The notes below the pieces were generated by a model. The model searched no databases. It was not told where the DNA came from and was given only the letters and a program-made list of their open reading frames with translations. A DNA stretch of 64,000 nucleotides from contig JBIQJI010000016.1 of NCBI GenBank assembly GCA_044507605.1, forward strand, positions 30,498 through 94,497, written 5' to 3'. A program made the position numbers and the translations under genes. Position 1 is the first letter of the stretch; each line of letters opens with the position of its first letter. The DNA comes from Thermopolyspora sp044507605. Lineage in GTDB: Bacteria; Actinomycetota; Actinomycetes; Streptosporangiales; Streptosporangiaceae. This document shows positions 43,977 to 51,089 of the stretch, one piece after another.

Positions 43977-45785
43977 GAGGGCACCGCCGACGCGGTCCCC
44001 GTACACGTTTCCGCCGCCGCGCAGCTCCCGGTCCGCCTCGCCCCCGGCCGCCGGCGCGGTGGCCGGCACGGCGCCGGGGGCCGCGCGGCGGGGCGTGGCC
44101 AGCAGGGCCGCGACCGCGCCGATCAGGCTCATCGCGATCGCGAAGCCGAACACCACGGTGAGGCCGTCGGTGAACGGGCCGGTGATCAGATGCGGGAAGA
44201 AGCTCCGGCCGGTCAGGTACGACGCGTGCGCGGGGTCGATGTGGTCGAGCACCTGGGGGCCGAGCACCGACCGCATCGGGTTGTAGCCGAGGAACGCCGC
44301 GAAGAGCACGGCGATCGGAGGCAGGCTCGCCACGGTCCGGGCGGCATCGTCCGGCACCTGCTGGGCGGTGAGCCCGGCGTACATGGTGTCGGGCAGATGC
44401 GCCGACAGGCCGGCCACGATGAGGGAGAACGTCAGGCCGATCGACAGCACCATGGAGGCGTTCTGGAACGTGGTGTTCATGCCGCCGCCCACGCCGCGCT
44501 GGTCGGCGGGCAGGCTGTTCATGATGTCGGCCCGGTTGGGCGAGGAGAACAGGCCCGAGCCGATGCCGTAGAGCAGCAGCAGACCGGCGAACTGCCAGTA
44601 CACGAAGTTCGCCGGGATCGAGGCCAGCAGCAGGAAGCTGCCGGCCGACAGCAGCATCCCGCCCGTGGTGAGCCACCGGCTGCCGACGCGGTCGGAGATG
44701 ATGCCGGAGACGGGGGCGGAGACCAGAAAGCCGACGGTCATCGGCAGCATGTAGATGCCGGCCCACAGCGGGGTCTCCTCGAAGCTGTAGCCGTGCTGCG
44801 GCAGCCAGATGCCCTGCAGCCAGATGATCAGAATGAACTGCATGCCGCCGCGGCCCAGCGCGCCCATCAGGCCCGCGACGTTCCCGGCGGTGTAGGTGCG
44901 GTTACGGAACAGCCCCAGCCGGAAGAGCGGGTTCGCCACCCTCGTCTCGATGCCGACGAACGCGGCGAGGATCGCCAGCCCGCCGGCGATCTCCGCGAGC
45001 ACCATGGGGTTCGTCCAGCCCATCACGTGCCCGCCGTAGGGCTGGATGCCGTACGTGATACCGATCAGCAGGACGATCAGGCCGATGGCGAAGGTGATGT
45101 TGCCCCACCAGTCCATGGGGGCCCGTTTGCGGATTCCGGTGTCACGCAGCTTGGCGTACGCCCACCACGTGCCGAACACGCCGAACGGCACCGAGACCAG
45201 GAAGACGAAGTGCCAGTTCTGCGGTCCGAGCACGCCGCCGAGGAGCAGCCCGACGAACGACCCGGAGATGGCGGCGACGCTGTTGATGCCGAGCGCGGTG
45301 CCGCGCTGGTTGATCGGGAAGGCGTCGGTGAGGATGGCCGAGGAGTTCGCCATCAGGAACGCGCCGCCGATGCCCTGGACGACCCGCCAGCCGATCAGCC
45401 ACAGCGCGGCCACGTCCCCCGACATCCAGGTGAGCGACAGGAGGACCGACGACACCGCGAAAATCGCGAAGCCCAGGTTGTACATCCGCACGCGGCCGTA
45501 CATGTCGCCGAGCCGTCCGAACGTCACCACCAGCACGGCGGTGACGACGAGAAAGCCCATCATCATCCACAGCAGGTAGCCGGTGTTGCCCGGATCGAGG
45601 GGATCGATCTTGATGCCGTCGAAAATGTTGGGCAGCGCGATGAGCACGATCGAGGAGTTGATCGTTGCCATGAGCATGCCCAGTGTGGTGTTCGACAGGG
45701 CGATCCACTTGTAGCCGTCCCCCGTCCGCGCGTTCGCCGCCTTCCCTGCGGGCGTCCCCGGCCCCAGATCTTTAGTTTGATTCAC
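43953..45785 (-). CDS. MFS drug:H+ antiporter, DHA2 (14-TM, EmrB/QacA) family
   Basis: 610 residues with 14 predicted membrane segments. DHA2 motifs are recognisable: NTTLGMLMATINSSIVLIAL (motif D1, TM1), FGRLGDMYGRVRMYNLGFAI (motif A), WRVVQGIGGAFLMANSSAIL (motif B/C) and GTALGINSVAAISGSFVGLL. It exports a toxic or self-made small molecule with proton motive force. GTG 45785 begins MNQTKDLGPG. An inverted repeat TTAGT/ACTAA (45772-45788) covers the start, suggesting repressor control. No regulator is adjacent; the MarR gene at 48770 is 3 kb away. Confidence 0.9.
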   Translation of the reverse strand: MNQTKDLGPGTPAGKAANARTGDGYKWIALSNTTLGMLMATINSSIVLIALPNIFDGIKIDPLDPGNTGYLLWMMMGFLVVTAVLVVTFGRLGDMYGRVRMYNLGFAIFAVSSVLLSLTWMSGDVAALWLIGWRVVQGIGGAFLMANSSAILTDAFPINQRGTALGINSVAAISGSFVGLLLGGVLGPQNWHFVFLVSVPFGVFGTWWAYAKLRDTGIRKRAPMDWWGNITFAIGLIVLLIGITYGIQPYGGHVMGWTNPMVLAEIAGGLAILAAFVGIETRVANPLFRLGLFRNRTYTAGNVAGLMGALGRGGMQFILIIWLQGIWLPQHGYSFEETPLWAGIYMLPMTVGFLVSAPVSGIISDRVGSRWLTTGGMLLSAGSFLLLASIPANFVYWQFAGLLLLYGIGSGLFSSPNRADIMNSLPADQRGVGGGMNTTFQNASMVLSIGLTFSLIVAGLSAHLPDTMYAGLTAQQVPDDAARTVASLPPIAVLFAAFLGYNPMRSVLGPQVLDHIDPAHASYLTGRSFFPHLITGPFTDGLTVVFGFAIAMSLIGAVAALLATPRRAAPGAVPATAPAAGGEADRELRGGGNVYGDRVGGALGDQGRSD

Positions 45786-45793
45786 TAAGTAGT
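45772..45793. promoter_or_regulatory. Operator-like inverted repeats at the MFS start codon
   Basis: Minus strand: ACTA-CT-TAGT (45793-45784) overlaps TTAGT (45788-45784) and its partner ACTAA (45776-45772). These AT-rich inverted repeats in GC-rich DNA lie over the GTG start. Confidence 0.4.
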
Positions 45794-45868
45794 TATCTCA
45801 TGGAAACGATCCTCTTATTCCCAACAACATCGGACGAAGCAATGAAATAGGTGTGTGAATCGGACGGC

Positions 45869-46630
45869 CTATCGCCGGCCGCCCCCGCCCACGGCCTCCC
45901 GCGGCACCTCCTCGCCCTCGGCCGAAGGCCGCCGCAGAGCACGGGCCAGCCGCTCCACGGCATCGCTCACGCCGTGCCCGGCACGAGCCGCGGCGATCCC
46001 CGCCCAGCCCGCGAAACGCCGCGCCGGCCCGCCCACGATCCGCCGCGTCACGTCCGGCACCGTCCGCGTCACCGTACGGGCCACGATCGGAGCCATCCGC
46101 TGCCACAGACCCCGCCCGGCCCTGCCCAGCCCGGCGACCCGGCCGACCAGCCCTCCGCCGCTTCCCCGCGCGCCGCTCTCTTGCGCACCACTCACCCGCG
46201 GGTCTCCGGCCCGCGCGCCGCTTCCCCGTGCACCGCTTGCCAGTACGCTGCTTGCCCGCTCGCCACCGGCCCGCACGTCGCTCTCCCGCGCGCCTCCGGC
46301 CCGCGCGCCGCTTCCCCGCGCACCGCTTGCCTGCGCGCTGCTTTCCCGCGCGCTGTCCGCCGCCTCACCTGGGGCCTGCCGCTTGGCGGGCCGCGCCTGC
46401 GCCGGGGCGGGCTTCGCGGGTGCGGCGGTGGCCTGGTTCTTCGCGGGCCCCTTTCCGGGGGTGGGTTCTGGCCGTGGCCGGGTGCCGAAGCGGCGCAGCC
46501 GGTTTCGCAGCACGACCGTGGCGAGGCCGCCGAGCCATAGCAGCACGATGACCGAAAGCATGGCCGCGGCGGCCACCACGAGGGCGAGGACGATCACGAG
46601 GGTGGCGGCGGCGCCGAGCAGCTCCAGCAT
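45869..46630 (-). CDS. Membrane-anchored low-complexity protein, unknown
   Basis: 253 residues. N-terminal membrane anchor (AATLVIVLALVVAAAAMLSV; IVLLWLGGLATVV, residues ~7-40), a Pro/Ala/Lys linker, then a repetitive Gly/Ala/Arg/Ser tract with GSGARAGGARES-like units (~88-155). A basic amphipathic end follows (RIVGGPARRFAGWAGIAAAR). The repeats are also visible in DNA at about 46150-46360. I do not recognise a family. The coding assignment rests on the clean N-terminus and codon bias; the repetitive part could be mis-modelled. Confidence 0.55.
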   Translation of the reverse strand: MLELLGAAATLVIVLALVVAAAAMLSVIVLLWLGGLATVVLRNRLRRFGTRPRPEPTPGKGPAKNQATAAPAKPAPAQARPAKRQAPGEAADSARESSAQASGARGSGARAGGARESDVRAGGERASSVLASGARGSGARAGDPRVSGAQESGARGSGGGLVGRVAGLGRAGRGLWQRMAPIVARTVTRTVPDVTRRIVGGPARRFAGWAGIAAARAGHGVSDAVERLARALRRPSAEGEEVPREAVGGGGRR

Positions 46631-46815
46631 GTGTCTGGTTTCGTCTCCCTAGCCTGGGGAGCAAGTGGTTCTATGCCCCCTTAGCCAACCAATATCACCA
46701 CACAGAGCGACTTGTACCGCTCCAGGGCGTCCCTACCCGCGATCCGCGCGCCATCAAGCCCTCCCCGCCACGATCACGACGCCGCCGCAGCCGTCACATT
46801 GGTCTCACCCGGCCG

Positions 46816-47283
46816 TCACCTCGCGGTGCGCAGACGGGTCAGGTCCTCGGCGACCCGCTCGCAGGGGGCGCTCAGTTCGGCCGAGCCGATCAGGTGCAGG
46901 CCCTCGGTGGTCTCGATCTCCAGCAGCGACCAGCGCAGCCCGTAGCGGGCGTGCCGGGTCGCCTCGACCCGCCGGACCTCCGGCCAGGGCAGCCGCATTC
47001 TGCGCGCGAAGCCCTCCACGACGGTCACCCCGTCGGGGCCGGCGGCCAGCCGTACGGGCGCCACCAGGTCGCGCAGCGCGAACGCCGCGAGCACCACGGC
47101 GGCGACGGCGGCCAGGGCCGTGCCGAGGCGGTCGCCGATGACCGTCGCCGAGATCACGGCGACCGCCGCGAACACGGCCGCGCCTGCGGCCTTCAGCACC
47201 GTCAGGTCGCGGCGGACCCGCCACAGACGGGACGTGCCCGGCGTTTCACCCGGCGTTTCACCCGGCGTTTCGGAGTGCCCCAT
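46816..47283 (-). CDS. PH-domain (bPH) membrane protein
   Basis: 155 residues. A short repeat at the N-terminus (GETPGETPGETPG from three 12-bp units) precedes two membrane segments (KAAGAAVFAAVAVISATVIG; GTALAAVAAVVLAAFALRDL). A bacterial PH-like domain follows (VRLAAGPDGVTVVEGFARRM; RLPWPEVRRVEATRHARYGL; SLLEIETTEGLHLIG) of the type known from the low-molecular-weight antigen 6 family. Function is unknown, probably envelope-associated. The ATG at 47283 faces the ndh gene 67 bases away. Confidence 0.78.
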   Translation of the reverse strand: MGHSETPGETPGETPGTSRLWRVRRDLTVLKAAGAAVFAAVAVISATVIGDRLGTALAAVAAVVLAAFALRDLVAPVRLAAGPDGVTVVEGFARRMRLPWPEVRRVEATRHARYGLRWSLLEIETTEGLHLIGSAELSAPCERVAEDLTRLRTAR

Positions 47284-47350
47284 GAGGGCACGTTACCGCG
47301 CGAATCGGCCCGGATTCGACCAGGCCGTCCCCCTGGAGGTGCGAGAACGG

Positions 47351-48604
47351 ATGAGGCCGCGACACGAACCCACCGAGCGTGGCCCGGCGCCCAGAGTGAT
47401 CATCATCGGCGCGGGGTTCGCCGGGTTGACGGCCGCTCGGGTGCTCGCCCGCGCAGGCGCCCGGGTGACCCTCGTCGACCGTGAGCGTTACAGCACGTTC
47501 CAGCCGTTCCTCTACCAGGTCGCCACCGCGGGTCTGAGCGCCAGCGACGTGTCCTACCCGCTGCGGGTGTTCGCGGCCCGCTACCCTACCGTCACGGCCG
47601 AGCTGGCGTCGCTCGCCAAGCTGCGGCCGGCCGAGCGCCGGGTCGACCTCGACAACGGCACCAGCCTGGAGTACGACTACCTGATCCTGGCCACCGGCGT
47701 GACGACGAACTGGTACGGCATCCCGGGCGCCAGCGAGCACACCTACCCCCTCTACACCGTCCGCGACGCGATCAAGATGCGCGACCGCCTGCTCTCCCTG
47801 CTGGACCAGACCGCGTCGGGGCGGCGCGACAGCTGCCATGTGGTGGTGGTCGGCGGCGGAGCCACCGGCGTCGAGACCGCCGGCACGCTGGCCGAGCTGC
47901 GCCGCCGGTCGCTGCCGCTGACGTTCCCGGAGATCGATCCGTCGGCCACGAGCGTGACGCTCGTCGAGCAGCTCGACTACGTGCTCGCGCCCTACATCCC
48001 GTCGTTGCGCGACGCCGCCGCGCGGGCGCTGAGCCGGCGAGGCGTCCGGCTGCAGCTCGGGACGGCCGTCGCGAGCATCGAACCCGACGCGGTGCTGCTC
48101 AAGGACGGCACCAGGGTGCCGAGCGATCTCACCATCTGGGCGGTGGGCGTGACGGCGGCCAGGGAGGTCGCCGACTGGGGGCTGCCGCAGACGCGCGGCG
48201 GGCGCATCGTCGTCACCGAGGCCCTGAACGTCGCCGACCACCCCGAGGTGTTCGTCGCGGGGGATCTCGCCGCCGCGCCCGACCCGCTGCCTCAGCTCGC
48301 CCAGCCGGCCATCCAGACCGGCAAGCACGCGGCGCGGCAGATCATCGCGATGGCGCTGGGCGGCACCGCCGAACCGTTCCGTTATCGCGACCCCGGCACG
48401 ATGGCCGTGGTGGGACGCGCCGACGCGGTGTTCCAGCTGCCGGGCAGGCATCCGATCGGCATGCACGGCCCGGTCGCCTGGCTGGCGTGGATGCTCCTGC
48501 ACATCTACTACCTGCTGGGCGGCCGCAACCGGGTCAATGTGCTCACCAACTTCCTGTGGCGGTACGGCGGACCGGGCCGCAACGCGGCCACGGTCACGGA
48601 GTGA
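47351..48604 (+). CDS. ndh: Type II NADH dehydrogenase
   Basis: 417 residues. Two Rossmann dinucleotide folds: FAD site RVIIIGAGFAGLTAARVLAR near the start and NADH site VVVVGGGATGVETAGTLAEL near residue 165. Also FQPFLYQVATAGLSASDVSY, ILATGVTTNWYGIPG, and EVFVAGDLAAAP. The C-terminal amphipathic membrane-anchoring region is GPVAWLAWMLLHIYYLLGGR. It transfers electrons from NADH to menaquinone without proton pumping, consistent with the men genes in the window. ATG 47351 (GGAGGT upstream) is preferred; an in-frame ATG at 47282 would add 23 residues. Confidence 0.92.
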   Translation: MRPRHEPTERGPAPRVIIIGAGFAGLTAARVLARAGARVTLVDRERYSTFQPFLYQVATAGLSASDVSYPLRVFAARYPTVTAELASLAKLRPAERRVDLDNGTSLEYDYLILATGVTTNWYGIPGASEHTYPLYTVRDAIKMRDRLLSLLDQTASGRRDSCHVVVVGGGATGVETAGTLAELRRRSLPLTFPEIDPSATSVTLVEQLDYVLAPYIPSLRDAAARALSRRGVRLQLGTAVASIEPDAVLLKDGTRVPSDLTIWAVGVTAAREVADWGLPQTRGGRIVVTEALNVADHPEVFVAGDLAAAPDPLPQLAQPAIQTGKHAARQIIAMALGGTAEPFRYRDPGTMAVVGRADAVFQLPGRHPIGMHGPVAWLAWMLLHIYYLLGGRNRVNVLTNFLWRYGGPGRNAATVTE

Positions 48605-48769
48605 GGGGCCGGCATGGGGGCCGCGCGGGCGGGTTCGCCGGCGCGATCGGCGGCATGTCCACGCGCCCCGTCATCGGCCCCGGCATCGCAGCCGGCATCG
48701 GTGCGGACATCGGCCCGGGCATCGGCGCGGCCGGCGGCCGGGCGGCCGGTGCCGCCTCGGGTCCGGCGA

Positions 48770-49234
48770 TCAGCCCAGGCTCTCCATGACGGCGGCCAGG
48801 CGCGGCAGCAGCCCGAGCACCTGGGACTGCCCGTCGGGAGACAGTTCGCCCCACAGCTCGCTGAGCCGGTGATAGACCTCGGCCCGCTTGTCGGTCACCA
48901 GCCTGGCGCCCTCGGGGGTGAGGCTGACCCTGGTGCTGCGCCCATCGCCCGGATGCCGGTCACGGCGCACGAGCCCGCGCCGGTGCAGGGAGTCGAGGGT
49001 ACGGGTGACGCTCGGCTGGGCGAGCCCGGCCTCCTCCGCGATCGCCGAGATGCCGCGCTCGCCCACCGCGTCGACGGCGGTGAGCACCAGCAGCTGCGAC
49101 ACGGAGATGACCGAACCGGGCGCGCTCCGCGTGGCGCCTCCGATGCGGCGCACCGAGCGCATAAGATCCAGCACAGCCGTCACGAAGGGTTCCGGCCGCT
49201 CTCGCGATCGGCCTTCTGGCTGCACATCCACCAT
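48770..49234 (-). CDS. MarR family regulator
   Basis: 154 residues with the MarR winged helix: ISVSQLLVLTAVDAVGERGI, SAIAEEAGLAQPSVTRTLDS (recognition helix), LHRRGLVRRDRHPGDGRSTR (wing), then VSLTPEGARLVTDKRAEVYH. MarR proteins dimerise on short palindromes and respond to phenolics or oxidants. The ATG at 49234 is 25 bases from the first of two ATAG-N4-CTAT palindromes, which also precede the divergent stress-protein gene. Autoregulation plus control of that gene is likely. Confidence 0.9.
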   Translation of the reverse strand: MVDVQPEGRSRERPEPFVTAVLDLMRSVRRIGGATRSAPGSVISVSQLLVLTAVDAVGERGISAIAEEAGLAQPSVTRTLDSLHRRGLVRRDRHPGDGRSTRVSLTPEGARLVTDKRAEVYHRLSELWGELSPDGQSQVLGLLPRLAAVMESLG

Positions 49235-49258
49235 GCTGACCTTTTCCTCCCCGAGTTA

Positions 49259-49295
49259 CATAGCGTACTATGGGGGCGGATATATAGCATGCTAT
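49259..49295. promoter_or_regulatory. Twin MarR-type operators
   Basis: CATAGCGTACTATG (49259-49272) and ATAGCATGCTAT (49284-49295) are both palindromes of the form ATAG-N4-CTAT with centres 24 bp apart, lying in the 63-base gap between the MarR and USP start codons. Confidence 0.75.
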
Positions 49296-49297
49296 GA

Positions 49298-49831
49298 ATG
49301 CAGGATGGCGTGCTCATACGGGATGTGATGAGGATGGCCCCCAAGCCGCAACCGAGTGATCGCGAGGCGCCCATCTCCGGTGCCGAGCCGACGGTGGTGG
49401 TCGGCGTCGACGGCACCTCCTCAGGGGTGGCGGCGCTCGTCGAGGCCGCGCGCGATGCCTCCTGCACTCGGGCCCGGGTCGTGTGCGTCCACGTGCGGGC
49501 AGAGCCCCAGCTCGCCGAAATGATGGTGATGATGGCGCCGTACGCCACCGGGGTGCTGAGCGAGTGGCGCGACGCGCTGGAGCTCGAGGCCTGGCTCAAC
49601 TGCCTGCAGATCGTGGAGGCCGGTGGGCTCGACTGGGACTTCGAGGTCGCCTCCGGGCGCCCGGCGGAGTGCCTCAGCGAGGCCGCGGCCGCCCGGCGCG
49701 CCTCCGCGGTGTACGTGGGCGCGCGGCGGCGCGCCGGCTGGGCGAGCCGGTTCCACCGCTGCCCGGCCCGCGAGCTGGTGCGGTCCTGCGCCTGCCCGGT
49801 GCGTCTCATCGATCACGCCCCCGAAGACTGA
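49298..49831 (+). CDS. Universal stress protein family protein (degenerate nucleotide site)
   Basis: 177 residues. USP fold start PTVVVGVDGTSSGVAALVEA, core VVCVHVRAEPQLAEM and end SAVYVGARRRAGWASRFHRC, RELVRSCACPVRLI. In ATP-binding USPs the loop is G-x2-G-x9-G-(S/T); here G-A-R-R-R-A-G lacks it, so ATP binding is doubtful. ATG 49298 overlaps the second operator's edge and has no ribosome site; later starts (GTG 49310, ATG 49328/49334) are possible. Probably repressed by the divergent MarR protein. Confidence 0.8.
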   Translation: MQDGVLIRDVMRMAPKPQPSDREAPISGAEPTVVVGVDGTSSGVAALVEAARDASCTRARVVCVHVRAEPQLAEMMVMMAPYATGVLSEWRDALELEAWLNCLQIVEAGGLDWDFEVASGRPAECLSEAAAARRASAVYVGARRRAGWASRFHRCPARELVRSCACPVRLIDHAPED

Positions 49832-49865
49832 CGCCCGGCGCCCGCAGGCGGGGCTCACCCGGGCC

Positions 49866-50636
49866 TCACGCGAGGCAGCGCAGCACCGACCTGATCGCGG
49901 GGGGCACGGGGCTCGTCGCGGGCAGCCGGCCCACGGTCGCCGTCACGAACTCGGGCTCGGTCAGCACGGTCTCCTGCCCATCGGCCCGCACCCGCACCCG
50001 GCCCGCGTCCCGCTCGACGCGCACCCCGCCCGCACGCGCCCCGCCTCCGTGCCGCTCGTCCCCGTGCTCTGCCAGGACCCCTCGCTCGGCCAGCGCGAAC
50101 AGGCCCATGCGCACCCGCCAGTCGGTGCGGCCCTCGACCTCGTCCGGCGGCACCGGCGCGCCCACGTCGTCGGCGTGGGTGGCGTACTCCGAGTCGTAGT
50201 GGAAGGTCTGCGCCCCCACGGGGTAGGGCCCCACGGACGTCTCGATCAGCGCGTCGCGGCCGAGTTCACGCATGCGGGCCCGCGTCCGGCCGTTCTGGTC
50301 GCGCCACTCGGCGAGCACCTCGGCCACCGGCAGCCCGCGCCGGCGGCGCACGCACCACTCGTTGAACTCCGTGTAGCCCGCGATCCCTTCGGCGTCGAGC
50401 ATCGCGTAGAAGCTCTCCAGCCGGTTCTCCAGGCACGCGTGATTGTAGAGTTCCTCGCCGGCGAGGTGGCCGAGCACGTCGCGCACCGACCAGCCGTCGC
50501 ACCGGGACGCCCGCGCCCAGCCCTCGGCGTCGAGGGCGGAGAAGTACGAGTCGAGGCGGGCCGCCTCGGCGTCGAAGATGTCGAACGGGTCATAGGGGGC
50601 CAGACCGGCCAGAAGTTCCTTCGTTGGAGCAGCCAT
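49866..50636 (-). CDS. Maleylpyruvate isomerase / DinB-like mycothiol-dependent family protein
   Basis: 256 residues. MDMPI_N/DinB_2 four-helix domain with a likely metal site: GWSVRDVLGHLAGEELYNHA (His, Glu, His) and FHYDSEYATHADDVGAPVPP (Asp/Glu, His). The C-terminal small domain is GLFALAERGVLAEHGDERHG ... GQETVLTEPEFVTATVGRLP. Family members isomerise or transfer mycothiol-linked substrates; the substrate here is unknown. Its presence supports an actinomycete that makes mycothiol. The ATG at 50636 fits. Confidence 0.83.
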   Translation of the reverse strand: MAAPTKELLAGLAPYDPFDIFDAEAARLDSYFSALDAEGWARASRCDGWSVRDVLGHLAGEELYNHACLENRLESFYAMLDAEGIAGYTEFNEWCVRRRRGLPVAEVLAEWRDQNGRTRARMRELGRDALIETSVGPYPVGAQTFHYDSEYATHADDVGAPVPPDEVEGRTDWRVRMGLFALAERGVLAEHGDERHGGGARAGGVRVERDAGRVRVRADGQETVLTEPEFVTATVGRLPATSPVPPAIRSVLRCLA

Positions 50637-50819
50637 GTCACCACGGTTACCCGGGGCACAGGTGAAGTACCAGGTGTGGAACTTGTAGTCTCTGACAACA
50701 GGCGCAGTGCAGGACAGTGCTGACGGGGGCGCCGCCCGCGAAGACTCGCGGACCGATCAGGCCCACCACACCGTCACGGCCGTCACGACCGTCCGGCCAC
50801 CCAGGCAAGGAGAGATGCG

Positions 50820-51053
50820 TTGACCACCTCACCCGCGACCGACAACCTCGACCTCGCCGCGACCGCCCGCGAGATGGCCGACAGCCAGCCCGCCGGCACG
50901 CTCGGCCACACCGCCGCGGCCTCGGTGGCCATCACGTTCGCCACCACGCGTGACATCGAGTCGGCCCGTGACGTCCTCGGCGGTGTCACGCCCGACGAGG
51001 TGCGCGACGCCGCGCTGGAGATCTTCGAGCGGCTCACCGCCGGCGTGCGCTGA
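50820..51053 (+). CDS. Small hypothetical protein
   Basis: 77 residues, soluble, starting MTTSPATDNLDLAATAREMA and containing RDVLGGVTPDEVRDAALEIF. The TTG start at 50820 is supported by AAGGAGAG six bases upstream. No family is recognised. It is probably helical. Placed between the divergent DinB-like gene and the convergent GH65 gene. Confidence 0.6.
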   Translation: MTTSPATDNLDLAATAREMADSQPAGTLGHTAAASVAITFATTRDIESARDVLGGVTPDEVRDAALEIFERLTAGVR

Positions 51054-51089
51054 CGGAGTGCACTGACGGCGTTGCACTGACCGGGCGGG

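Noticed and set aside
48605..48769. Coding potential in the GC-rich stretch with repeated GGCATCGG
   Set aside because: Composition is Gly/Ala/Arg only in every frame, with no ribosome site.
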